DNA of 30,346 nt, taken from assembly GCA_964058805.1 (NCBI GenBank), contig CAXKVV010000938.1, forward strand, positions 1-30,346. Reading direction: 5' to 3'. Below, one piece after another: positions 9,961 through 20,039 of this stretch. Position 1 is the first letter of the stretch. Each line of letters begins with the position of its first letter. The notes under the pieces are model-generated. The model was not told where the DNA came from and ran no database searches. It saw only the letters and a program-made list of their open reading frames with translations. The DNA comes from Schoenoplectus triqueter (lineage: Eukaryota > Streptophyta > Magnoliopsida > Poales > Cyperaceae). A program made the translations under genes and the position numbers.

Positions 9961-12670
9961 AGGCAAATTAATTCATCGGAATAGCTATTCTATTCTAACT
10001 TTTTGCTATTCCATTGATTGTCAAATACTCCCTATAAGATTAGTGTGTGAGGTAGATGCTGATCAAATTCTATAGGTCACTCGATAAGGAGTTATCGGTC
10101 TAATCATACAATGTTATGCAAGGAGTTGTATGGCACTAGACAGACCCAAAATGAAATATCATATGGATTGTGTTACGTGTCATTGATATTTCATTGTGTT
10201 TTGAATTCTAAGGTTAAGATGTTAATTATTCCTACATAAGACACGTGCATTATTGGTACTGTTCAATGCTTACTTTAATCAGGAGTTATACGAACAGTTA
10301 CTGCATTGTATATGACTTGTGCGAAGGAACAATACATATTAAGATATCATTGCTCTCTATAACTTATTGTTTACCCCTAAAAATTTAGGGAATTAAAAAA
10401 AGGAACTTGGGACAAAAAATTCAAAAATTCAAGGAGAAAATTTAAAAGCCGAAGAGACGTAATTCAAGTCCAGAATCACCAAGGAAAAAGAAGGATTCAT
10501 AGAAATGATCAAAAATTAAAATTCTTAAGAAAAGAATTAAACATCAAAGCCCTACAAATTCAAACCGAAAACCTCTTCGAAACCTAAAATATCAAAACTT
10601 AAATTTTATGGAAAAATCAAATTCTTCATAAAATTCTGAGAATTTTCATATATTACTTGACATTTTTGGAGTTACGAAAGTCAAAGAAATTCTAAATTAT
10701 CAATTAATATAATGAAAAATCAATTGATTAATCATTAAAAATTAATTGATGCTTGATTAAGAGGAAAAATGGTAAATAAAAATTACCATAAATTTTATTA
10801 TATTTCAAGAAAATTTTGAGCAAATGTCGGTGCAATTTGGACAAAGAAATCTTTGAGAAACAATTAAAAAGCAAAAGGAAAATAAGAAAAATCAGCAAAT
10901 GGAGGGCTCCAATTAAAAATCAAAATGAAGAGGGGCTAAATTCGAAAATCCCATGTTGCTATGGTATTGTGCTACAATACCGAGCTTCTCCATGGCATCC
11001 AAACTGAAAATGGTGATGATGATCCCGTGCAACGAAAACCCACATATTATATACCATTAGAAAGAGCACGGAGAAGAGAACCCAAAGAGATAAAGAACTC
11101 GCGAAATGGTTGAGCGGTTTGGGAGAAAACTAAAAGAGAAGTTTTCGATCCAAAAATAAAATCGAGCAATTCAAGCTATAATTGATCAAATTGATACTTC
11201 AAACACTTTCCTAAAAGATTGTTTAAGGGCTTGGTTGAATTTTAAAATCTTCAAATTGATGAGACCACGAACTCGCAAATCGGGTCCAAAATCGAGTTGC
11301 TCAAACTCTATACCGGAGCATTCTATTGATTGAATAAACATTATAGATCAATTCTTGAGATCAATTAGTTGCTAATCAAGTTTTGAAACACGAGAAATGG
11401 TGAAGAAATGAAGGAGAACAAATATAAGGCTTCAAATCGGGTTTGAAGGCAAAAATGGGTCTCGGGTGCATAATTAGGATCCGACAAAGGCTAAAATACA
11501 GGAAGGGAGTGGCAAGAACGTGTTTGAAGCTCTAAAATCTTCTAGAAGTCCCTAGAATCATCTGGTGACCAAGTGGTGGTTGGGGATGGTAAATTTGTAA
11601 ATTTTCAGCAAACATAACAAACTCCACTTGTGCCCCACTTGTGCTCTCAGCTGTTAGAACACATTTAAAATATTTAGAACTGATCTAATACACTACAAAA
11701 TGTTCAGAAGAGTATGAGAAGATGAATGAAGGGAGTTGGTGCATGAATTAGTCAAAGAAAGTCAAACCGATCTCATACACTCATCTACTACCCCCTAGGC
11801 TTATTTAAACTCATCTCCTCCTTCAAACACAAGACACACTACCTATCCCAAGCTGAATGCTAATCTAAAACGCTGCCAAAAACCAATTGAAGCTCAAGTT
11901 AGACACAAAATAAGAATAAATTCTTCAAGTTGAGATCAAATTCAAGCCCAAAGATACAAGATTCAATTAATTCCTCCTCTACTCAAGTTATAAATTAAGT
12001 TTAGGTAGGTCTCTATCCTGTAAATATAGATATCAAGAGTGCATTAGAGTTTGTAATTCTGATTTGTACAATAAAGATGAAATTTTTCATGTGCAATATC
12101 GATTTTTTTTTTTGATGTTTTTATGTTGCAATTCAATCTTCTTCATTTTTCCCTTTTTTTTGCTCAAATCTGTATACAAACATCATTGAATGTTAAATTG
12201 AGGCTAAATGATGTATTTAAATCATTTAAGATCAATGAATCCCTTATAAACGCAAAATCAGCCATAAAATGACTGAAAATGCAATAAAAAGAAAAATAGG
12301 AGGAGATCTGCTCAAAATCTTATAAAACTTTCAGATCTCGTATAAATAAGTCATATGAATCTATTGAAACTGATTTTATATTTTTTTTTTCTATAAAAAG
12401 TTATAGCCTTTTTAATTCTGAAAAACAGCAAATGCTAGTACAATATTTTCCTCTTTTGACCCTGATCTGTTTCAAAAATAAAAAGTCATACCTCTGCTAT
12501 TCTTATTTAGTTCAAATTTTGTAATCATCTAGATCTAGTTATAATGCACCTCTCAGTAAATTTTCATAATTTTTGAAATTTCTTTCAATTTTATACGAAT
12601 TTGTGAAACTTCAACCAACAATTTATAAAATAATTTTGTAAATAAATTTATCATTTTTCTTTCTTATTTT
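9961..12670. other. Long non-coding AT-rich region, probably decayed retrotransposon DNA
   Basis: No open frame with recognisable protein features; the 63-residue frame at 10816-11007 is not convincing. The style of 10380-12090 resembles gypsy-type LTR or untranslated sequence, with a TATA-like TTATTTAAACTC near 11808 and, further on, a late AATAAAG at about 12070. I could not find paired LTRs or a primer-binding site. Confidence 0.35.
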
Positions 12671-12671
12671 T

Positions 12672-12806
12672 TTTGATCATGTGTCATAAGAAACAGCTCG
12701 TCGAATATATCATAGCATAAAAAAATGAATAAAATAATAAATAATTTCTCTCTTAAGTGCTTTGATCATGTGTCACAAGCAATAGCTCGTCGACTATATC
12801 ATAGCA
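12672..12806 (+). repeat. Duplicated 46-bp unit (12672-12717 and 12761-12806)
   Basis: Both units read TTTGATCATGTGTCA, then AGCTCGTCGA and TATATCATAGCA, with a few substitutions, 89 bp apart. The second unit is open in the frame of the exon-like piece; the first has a TAA in that frame. It looks like an exon duplication with one copy decayed. Confidence 0.75.
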
Positions 12807-13086
12807 GGTTTTTGCTATAGAACCAGAGGATTGTGATATCTTCTTCCTTATTTTCGTGCTCTTTTAATGTTCATCAATCAATTGAAATATTTGTTAAATT
12901 CTTTCTAATTTAGGAAGAATTATAATATTATGTATTGTTTGCTCAATTGAAAACTACGGCTAATGTTTTTTTTTTCATCTTTTTAGCCAAGAATTAATGT
13001 TGGACGAGGAATGTATGAGAGCCAACCAAGGACATGATGAATATGTCGCAATATCAAGTATCAGTGGCATGAGTTTTTCCCAAATG
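12760..13086 (+). pseudogene. Two-exon gene fragment of unknown family
   Basis: Exon-like piece X (about 12760-12807) reads FDHVSQAIARRLYHS and ends AG before a GTTTTT donor. After 179 bp, a pyrimidine-rich TTTTTTTTTCATCTTTTTAG acceptor (ending 12986) opens piece Y (12987-13086). Its frame is QELMLDEECMRANQGHDEY and onward to SGMSFSQM, closed by ATG|GTAATT. The phases agree: two bases at the end of X plus one at the start of Y make Ser. I do not recognise the protein, and no further exons are seen. It may be a captured or eroding host-gene fragment. Splice signals and open frame are seen; function is unknown. Confidence 0.5.
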
Positions 13087-13417
13087 GTAATTTGTTATTT
13101 TTAATGCAAATCTATTGTAATGGTTGCATAACCATACATTGCATGGAACAGAAAAAATATGTTTGAGAAATATGTTTTTATATATTGAGTTATTTGTGTG
13201 AGTTGTGTGTGATATATATTTTTTTTTATTTTTTGGAAGCATATTTGTATATTTGTAAATTATGTGAATTATTGTTATTTGGTTGTGATATTTAATTTGT
13301 TTGATATGTGAATACGTTGTTGTTTTTGGCAAGAATAAACAGGTACTAAAAAAGAAATAATCTTTTAATAATGTTTACTAATAAAAAAAATCCTGAGATG
13401 ATTCTTCAATAACGGTT
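13087..13417. other. AT-rich sequence without a gene
   Basis: T/G-rich on the top strand (runs of ttgtgtgagttgtgtgtgat). A 92-residue minus-strand frame here is Ile/Asn/Lys/His-rich and reads like translated low-complexity DNA. Confidence 0.4.
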
Positions 13418-13808
13418 TTACAGTACTAGCTGTGTATCCGCACATTGCAGCAATTTTTTTTATTTAGATATAGAAAAATATCACATGATAATATGTACGT
13501 CATTCTAATACGAAAAAGATCAATTACAAAATCAATTATAGATGCTATATCAGATATAATCTCGCATGATTTCTTTCAACTTTTAATTCCCTTCCTCCTA
13601 TATGACTAAGAAATGGAGAGGAATACAAAATAATGAACGCTATCGTGTTCGTCGGATTAGTCAAAATTAATATAAATTATTAGATGAGGCGTATTTTGAG
13701 ATATAAAAAAATTTAAAGAAAATGATAAAAATTGGATCCGTTCAATTCTTAGATGCTTTATATAATAATATAGATAAAACTGTTATTGAATCCCTAGTGC
13801 TTACAGTA
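13418..13808. mobile_element. Possible inserted segment between TTACAGTA repeats
   Basis: TTACAGTA occurs at 13418-13425 and again at 13801-13808, enclosing 375 bp. The left inner edge (13427, minus CTAG|T preceded by GTGCGGATACACAG) also looks like a plant Helitron 3' end. The two readings (8-bp target duplication or Helitron end) conflict. I cannot choose, and the opposite terminus is not clear. Confidence 0.3.
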
Positions 13809-14044
13809 GTAGAAATAAAAAAAATTTAACAATATAAGATTTGCTAACGATTTTCTATATAGAACCGTTATTGTAACTCAAGCTATACTAACGGCTTTTT
13901 ATATATATAACCGTTATCAAAGATCCCAGCGCCTTCCTTTTGCCAACGGTTTTATAAGTTTTCCTAACCCCCAAATTATTAACGGGTCTAACTGTTATTA
14001 AATGTGTTTTAGAACCGTTAGGATAGATTTATTTTGCGGTAGTG
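13804..14044. mobile_element. Short CACTA-like non-autonomous element or MITE
   Basis: The right end on the minus strand reads CACTACCGCAAAATAAAT, typical of CACTA termini. The left end reads CAGTAGTAGAAATAAA, an imperfect match. Inside are several AACGGTT / AACCGTT motifs in both orientations (about 13843, 13865, 13887, 13905, 13945, 14010), like CACTA subterminal repeats. No exact 3-bp target duplication is visible. Confidence 0.5.
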
Positions 14045-14898
14045 ATTTACATGTTAAGATTTCGAAAAAAAAGTTGAGTATTGGAAACTGACATAACATC
14101 CGAACAAATCAAACCAATTTTTAAGTATTGAAAACTGATATAACATCCGAAAAAATTTAAGTATTGAAATCTTAACTTATGAACGCTGCGTTTGCTTATA
14201 ATTATGGACGTCAATGTAAAAAGTTAAAAATAATTTTGTTAAACCTTTCCAAAAAAAAAAATTGTGCAACTTAAATTTTTAGGGTTAGACAGCAAAAAGA
14301 ATCATAGTAAGCGAGAGAATAATATGAAATCAGGAACATATACTTCAGGTTTAACTTGGAAATTAATAGAAACAAAGGAGGACCATGCAATCAAAGTCTT
14401 TTATTCTGCAAGAGGTGTTTAAAAAAGAAAAGAGAAGTACATTGTAAGAGAAAATAATCTTTTATGGTCGTGTCACGTGGTCTTCATTTTCCCCATTGGT
14501 TGTAGTCCCACTCACACCATCGTGTCCATGTTGAGGAACTGAAAATAGAAATATGGAATGTTCCGAAATACAGTTCTATCAAATTAATAAATTATCAATT
14601 GTTTGGTGGAAAGTTTAACGAGTGATGATCAATTGTTGAGAAGACCTCACTACTCACTCACGGAAACGCATCATCTAACGCGCGTCACAGCGTATAACAT
14701 GACCTTTGAATTTTCAGATGATGTTTTGAAATTGAAGAGAAGAAATCTCAAACTAAATTTGAAGGATGAGATTGTGCTGCAAAGTTATAAGGTTTGTTTG
14801 GCATACTATGGAATAACAAAAAGTATGAATAAAATTGATATTCCGGCGAAATAATTTGTCAAATGAATTTTAGACTAAGTAGAAGAGTGCGGAATAGT
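14045..14898. other. Intergenic DNA, no gene recognised
   Basis: A near-duplicate gtattgaaa-ctgatataacatccgaa phrase occurs at about 14078 and 14126. An 83-residue plus-strand frame (14603-14854) has no recognisable domain and no supporting signals. Confidence 0.35.
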
Positions 14899-14941
14899 GC
14901 TAATCCGGTATACCAACTTATAGGTGGAATACCGGATTAGC
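14899..14941. repeat. Short inverted repeat
   Basis: GCTAATCCGGTATA (14899-14912) faces AATACCGGATTAGC (14928-14941), giving a 13-bp near-perfect stem with a 15-base loop. It sits at the left edge of the low-complexity block and may be a transposon terminus. Confidence 0.7.
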
Positions 14942-14954
14942 TCTCGTCGGAATA

Positions 14955-15640
14955 GCGATTATTGTTTGATTATATTATATTATATTATTATATTATGATT
15001 AAGATTAAGATTTAGTATTATTATATTATTATATTATATTTATGATTATAATTTATTATTATATTAATATTATGATTATTATTTATTATTATTATTATTA
15101 TCATTATATTATTATTAAATTATTATTATCATTATTGTTATTATATTATCGTTAGTATTAGCATTATTATATTATTTATTATTATTATAAATATAATTTT
15201 AATATTATATTATCATATTATGAATATAAATATAATTATTTTATTATTATATTATTATGATCAAGATTATTTATTATTATATTATTATATTATGATGATT
15301 ATGATTATGATTATGATTATGATTATTATTATTATTACTTATTATTATTTTATTATGTTGTATTATATTATTATATATTGATTATAGTTATGATTAATTT
15401 ATTATTATAATTATAATTATAATTATTTATGATTATGATTATATTTTTATTATTATATTATTATGATTATGATTATGTTTATATTTTTATTATATTACTA
15501 TTATAATATTATTATTTATTATGATTATTTTTTATTACTTTATTATTATTATTATTATCTTACTATTATGATTATTATTTTACTATTATTATTATTATTA
15601 TTATTATTAGTATAATAATTATTTATATTTTAACTATTCT
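14955..15640. repeat. Low-complexity (TTA/ATT)-rich tract
   Basis: Nearly 700 bp composed almost only of A and T, built from TTA, ATT, GATTAT and TATTA units with few C. No coding capacity is supported. Confidence 0.9.
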
Positions 15641-15774
15641 GAGTAACAACTGCCAAACGATATTTTCGCTCTTCCGAATAGTCAAAAATACCACTCTTTC
15701 AAAAAAACACTATTTTATCACTCTTCCAAAATTACCACTCTTCCAAACTATTCCTTAATTTGCCAAACGGACTC
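15641..15774. other. Decayed short-transposon sequence
   Basis: Repeated CACTCTTCCAAA/ACCACTCTT strings and two TGCCAAACG motifs (about 15649 and 15761) resemble the GTTTGGCA/GCCAAAT strings near 2240-2310. They probably belong to one AT-rich element family together with the low-complexity tract. Confidence 0.4.
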
Positions 15775-16086
15775 ATAGCGTAGCATATGATACAGATTGC
15801 TCACTACCTACTATTCAAGATACTCTTTTGACTTTTCTTGTGTGGTGTAAGGAAAAAGTAAAAAAATCATTTTATTCTACATCTTTGAAACGAGTAGACA
15901 TTTTATTCTACATATTTTGCAAAGCAGTAATGATGACTGAGGATTGATTCATTTCATGTTAATCTACTCGTTTCAAAGATGTAGAATAAAATGATTTTTT
16001 TACTTTTTCCTTACTCCACACAAGAAAAGTCAAAAGAGTATCTTGAATAGTAGGTAGTGAGCAATCCATATCGTATGCTACGCTAT
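15775..16086. repeat. Long inverted repeat (fold-back element), 124-bp arms
   Basis: 15775-15898 is the reverse complement of 15963-16086 with no indels and four mismatches that I count; the loop is 64 bp. The arms begin ATAGCGTAGCAT. It resembles a fold-back MITE or a young hairpin locus able to give a long double-stranded transcript. No target duplication is obvious. Confidence 0.95.
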
Positions 16087-16444
16087 AACTTTGTAAATTA
16101 TGTGAATCTCGAAAAGCAAAATATTAATTCTCAGCTTGTAAGTATTATATTTTAAATTTAGAATGGACTTCGCCCAACCAACGGCCCTCACATGCCTCAA
16201 TTATTCTAAAAAGCATCATCTACGTACGGGGACGCACGTCAATAAAAAATAACGAAGAGAATCAATTTTTGGTATAATGATAATTTTTTTTCCTTTTTTT
16301 ATCTTTTGTGGAAAATCATACGTTCGAAATTCAAATGAGAATTTTTTATGAATATTTATAAAATTTGAGCATTTAATTCTCATCTTTTTTTATCGATAAA
16401 TAGGAATGAAGTGTGGGGTAAAAGCAAACAGAAGGGGTCAGTTG
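16087..16444. other. Intergenic DNA, nothing recognised
   Basis: No open frame of note and no clear repeat structure; a T-run lies near 16285-16300. Confidence 0.4.
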
Positions 16445-16730
16445 ATGATTATCTTCAAATAAATATAAAAAATCATAAAAATGAAAAAAGTTTACAAATA
16501 TATTTTTCTAACTATAAATCGATAGTCATTCAAATTTCATACAATTTCATTATTATTTGATAGTTTATTAAACACAATTAAATTTTCATATAATTTGTAA
16601 CATTTTAATTTAATGATCTTTGATGAATTATCAAATAATAATGAAATTATATAAAATTTGAATGACCATCAATCTATAGGTAGAGAACGTATCTATAATT
16701 TTTTTATATTTATTTAAACATCTATTATTA
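16445..16730. mobile_element. MITE-like imperfect inverted repeat
   Basis: The left arm (about 16454-16567) contains TTCAAATAAATATAAAAAA, then GTCATTCAAATTT and TTTCATTATTATTTGATA. The right arm (about 16620-16720) is its imperfect reverse complement, with the same three blocks in mirror order. It is older than the 15775-16086 hairpin, judging by its mismatches. Confidence 0.75.
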
Positions 16731-16857
16731 AAATTATCAAGACAATTCATTATCAATGGATACCCACCCAAAGCAAAAGACATTGTGGCGTCCTTTCAGA
16801 TAAAAGATCACTCAAAATATAAGTACCGGTGGACACGTCAGTCAATCTGCAAATATA

Positions 16858-17042
16858 TTTGGATCATGCAAAAAATAGCTAAGAATAGAGGAATTGAGAA
16901 TAACAAATGAGAATAGTGAAAAATAGTGATTTCTTAGTTAGCGCGAGGATAATAAAAATGTGATGTTATTTCGATTGATAAAAATATTATTTGGATTAGT
17001 AATGAAAATTAAGAAAAACAATAACTATTTCACCACTCCCTT
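16858..17042 (+). repeat. Dispersed direct repeat, copy 2
   Basis: 185 bp matching 2483-2682 in the same orientation, from TTTGGATCATGCAAAAA to CACCACTCCCTT. It lies about 280 bp upstream of the LecRK start codon, so it could contribute to that promoter. Confidence 0.7.
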
Positions 17043-17185
17043 AGAATAATAGAATAATAACTATTTTCATTATTTCAAAATAACAGATTTATATTTGATT
17101 GCACTGTTATTATTTTTATTCTAAAAATAACACAATTTTGAGGAACTAACCAGGCAACGATGTAACGATGTTCATATTCCAATAA

Positions 17186-17207
17186 TTGACCCTGTGGCGG
17201 CTTGACC
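17186..17207 (+). promoter_or_regulatory. Two W-box cores upstream of the LecRK
   Basis: TTGACC occurs at 17186-17191 and 17202-17207, each followed by C, 112-134 bp before the start codon. TTGAC(C/T) is the WRKY-factor core. Defence-induced expression is an inference; two 6-mers can also occur by chance. They may lie in the promoter or the 5' UTR. Confidence 0.35.
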
Positions 17208-17319
17208 CAATAGATTGCTCCAGTGTTCATCCTGCTCCTCTCCTTGCATAGAAATTTGAGAATCCCAAAGACACGCATCGCAGCCACTTCCTATTTTCCT
17301 TCCCGTTCCAATTATAGCA

Positions 17320-19449
17320 ATGCATTATATCATGAATTTAAGAATCCTAGTGTTCTATATATCTTCTGTATACCTATCTCTGGTAATACCACATGGTAAC
17401 TCGGTATCTTTCAACTTCAATTTCTCAGACTGCAACACGGTGGATAACAATATATACTTTCAAAACGATGCATTCTGCAGCAATGGTTTAATCAGCTTGA
17501 CTAGGGATTCACAAGGCACGGCACTTCAACACAGCACCGGCAGAGCTACGTATAATCATTCGGTGCTCATGTGGGACAAAACTAGTGGAGAGGTGACAAA
17601 CTTTACAACCCAATTCTCTTTTCTTATAAAACCCACGACTGGTTACATGGGTGACGGCTTTGCTTTCTTCCTTTCTCCATACCCACCTCTAGTACCTCCA
17701 AATGTGAATGTCTATGGCATGTATCTTGGTCTTTTCAATTCCACTACTGGCTTGAATGCATCTATGAATCAAATTGTAGCAGTAGAATTTGATACATTCC
17801 ATAATAGCATAGATCCGAATTCAACCGATTCAAATCCTTGTCACATTGGTATTGATGTCGACACGATCAATTCAACTAGTTACAGGTTCATTCCAAATTG
17901 CAGTTTTGTTAATTCAAGGATGACTGCAAAGATTGAATACAATAGTGGACTAAAAATTTTAAGTCTTCTCCTTTGGAATGAGACCGACTCAAAAATCAAA
18001 TACAGTCTCAATGCAACAATCAATATAAGAAACATACTACCAAGTACGTGTGCTGTTGGCTTCTCAGCAGCCACTGGAGCAAATACTGAGCTTCATCAGA
18101 TCTTCTCATGGTCTTTTAATTCAACCTTGGAGATGAAACAAAATTCTTCCAATTCACAAACAACTAAACAAAATCCTTCAACTTCAAGTTCACCAACATC
18201 TAAAGATAAAAGCATGATAAGTGCACCTGCGATAGCTGGAATAGTAGCTGGAGCATTTCTCATGTTCTCTTTTGTAGGGTTCTTGATATACCGTCTTATC
18301 AGACGAAAGAGTTCAATCAACAATACTAGCGAAATGGAGGTGATTGGTGATGAATTAATTGATTCTGAATTCGAGAAAGAGAGAGGACCCAAGAAATTTT
18401 CCTATAGTGAATTGGTTGATGCAACAAATGGCTTTGCAGAGAATGGAAAGCTTGGAGAAGGGGGGTTTGGATCAGTGTATAGAGGAATTCTAAAGGATAA
18501 CAACATTAATATTGCTGTTAAAAGAGTGTCAAAAGAGTCGAAGCAAGGGAAAAAGGAGTATATATCAGAGGTAAAAATTATAAGCCAGCTAAGGCATCGA
18601 AACCTCGTCCAACTAATTGGTTGGTGCCATGATTATGGTGAATTATTGTTGGTTTATGAATTGATGCATAATGAAAGCCTTGAAAAGCATCTTCATAGTA
18701 AAGAAAAACTCCTAACTTGGCCAGTTAGGCACAATATAGCACTTGGGTTAGGGTCTGCCATTCTCTATCTCCACGAGGAGTGGGAACAATGTGTGGTGCA
18801 TAGAGATGTCAAGCCTAGTAACGTAATGCTGGATTCTTCATTCAATGCTAAACTCGGTGATTTCGGGCTAGCTAGACTTACTGATCACTCCCAAGATGTT
18901 GAAACCACCATCATTGCTGGTACCAAGGGTTATCTGGCACCAGAGTGTCTACTCGGCACAGAAAATGCCAGCACTCAGTCTGATGTTTTCAGTTTTGGAG
19001 TTGTCTTGTTGGAGATTGTATGTGGAAGAAGGCCTGTAATTCATCAACAGGATCCAAAGAAAGTCAATTTAGTTAAATGGGTTTGGGATTTATATGGGCA
19101 AAACTCTCTACTGGAAGCTATTGATGGCAGGCTAAATGGTGATTTCGAAAGAGAAGAAGTTGAGTGCTTCATGGTTGTTGGTTTATGGTGTGCACACCCT
19201 GAGAAATCATTACGGCCGTCTATTAAACAGGCAATGAGTGCTTTACAGTTTCAGGCTCGTTTGCCAATTCTTCCTCCAGAAATGCCAATGCCAGTATATG
19301 CTGCTCCAGTGTATCAGGATATGCAAAATTATACCTCCTTGGAAGCTAGTTCAAGTAGGGTAGCAACAATTTCTACCAAGTCAGCTCCTGCTTTATCTTC
19401 TGACTCTTCTTGGCTGCTCCAACAAAAAGGCAGTAACTTTACAATGTAA
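17320..19449 (+). CDS. L-type lectin-domain receptor kinase (LecRK), intact and intronless
   Basis: 709 residues. It is a predicted plasma-membrane receptor Ser/Thr kinase with a legume-lectin ectodomain. A signal peptide spans about 1-29; Met5 is an alternative start. The lectin domain runs about 30-271: VSFNFNFSD opening, GDGFAFFL (Asp112), and the metal-site stretch with Glu156, Asp158, Asn162, Asp165 and His175. Many N-glycosylation sites (NST, NAT) are present. A Ser/Thr-rich linker covers 273-299 and a single membrane helix about 303-324, followed by RLIRRK. The kinase covers about 373-645: GEGGFG loop (379-384), Lys401, Glu417, HRD with catalytic Asp496 and Asn501, DFG (514-516) and APE (540-542). 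It is an RD kinase with every key residue present. The single exon is usual for LecRKs; overall it looks most like clade IX. Partial copies lie on both sides (2680-8222, 20617-21310, 23939-24690). The ligand is unknown. Confidence 0.95.
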   Translation: MHYIMNLRILVFYISSVYLSLVIPHGNSVSFNFNFSDCNTVDNNIYFQNDAFCSNGLISLTRDSQGTALQHSTGRATYNHSVLMWDKTSGEVTNFTTQFSFLIKPTTGYMGDGFAFFLSPYPPLVPPNVNVYGMYLGLFNSTTGLNASMNQIVAVEFDTFHNSIDPNSTDSNPCHIGIDVDTINSTSYRFIPNCSFVNSRMTAKIEYNSGLKILSLLLWNETDSKIKYSLNATINIRNILPSTCAVGFSAATGANTELHQIFSWSFNSTLEMKQNSSNSQTTKQNPSTSSSPTSKDKSMISAPAIAGIVAGAFLMFSFVGFLIYRLIRRKSSINNTSEMEVIGDELIDSEFEKERGPKKFSYSELVDATNGFAENGKLGEGGFGSVYRGILKDNNINIAVKRVSKESKQGKKEYISEVKIISQLRHRNLVQLIGWCHDYGELLLVYELMHNESLEKHLHSKEKLLTWPVRHNIALGLGSAILYLHEEWEQCVVHRDVKPSNVMLDSSFNAKLGDFGLARLTDHSQDVETTIIAGTKGYLAPECLLGTENASTQSDVFSFGVVLLEIVCGRRPVIHQQDPKKVNLVKWVWDLYGQNSLLEAIDGRLNGDFEREEVECFMVVGLWCAHPEKSLRPSIKQAMSALQFQARLPILPPEMPMPVYAAPVYQDMQNYTSLEASSSRVATISTKSAPALSSDSSWLLQQKGSNFTM

Positions 19450-20039
19450 ACAATGAATTTGCGGAAAAGATTCCTCTTTGATTTGTGATACTAAAATAGC
19501 ATGCTACAATAGTTGTCTTTAGTTCTTGCCTTCTTGGGCTTCAGCCTTTAGGATAGATTTTTGTTTCTTCTTTTAGCATCTATGTACTTTTTTTTCTATC
19601 ACAATGTAATTCTTTATGCCACGCTTTATGTTGGTACAGTTTATGTTCTTTAATAATACTGATTATAATACTTTCTAGATTGGTTGAGCTTGCTTCTGAT
19701 GAATGCCATGTAAGGTTCAATCACCTTCAGTCTACTTAACAGGTTTATCTTGTGTTCATGATATTCGTATTTCTTATGTAAAGGAGAAGTCTATATGACA
19801 TCCAAAAGTATGTCATCAGTCATCGTGATTTTAATTTCAGTATCCTCCGATCGTCATTCTAGGATTCCTGTTGTTCAAGCAACTTGGGTTCCTTTGATTA
19901 TGGAAAAATAGTTTCCATTAACAGTTCAGTATTAAAGAAATAAATAAGCGTTCAGTAAACGAGTTCAAAAGAATGATATATTAAAATGGAATTAAAAAAA
20001 CTGCAATACAATAACTCACCAATTAAAATTGAAATTACA
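19450..20039 (+). other. LecRK 3' flank and intergenic DNA
   Basis: Likely 3' UTR to about 19690, with T-rich upstream elements and AATAATA near 19650 as a plausible polyadenylation signal. The same 3' sequence recurs, decayed, at about 20870-21310. No gene from 19710 to 20039. Confidence 0.45.

Noticed and set aside
11686..11700. CACTACAAAA near 11690 as a CACTA terminus
   Set aside because: A 10-bp match with no subterminal repeats and no partner end.
13054..13332. 92-residue minus-strand frame
   Set aside because: Ile/Asn/Lys/His-rich, low complexity, and overlaps the exon-like piece on plus.
14603..14854. 83-residue plus-strand frame
   Set aside because: Composition is mixed enough to consider, but there is no recognised domain, no upstream signal and no neighbouring homology.
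17075..17287. 70-residue minus-strand frame just upstream of the LecRK
   Set aside because: Lies in the LecRK 5' region and the protein is not recognised; a chance frame is more likely.
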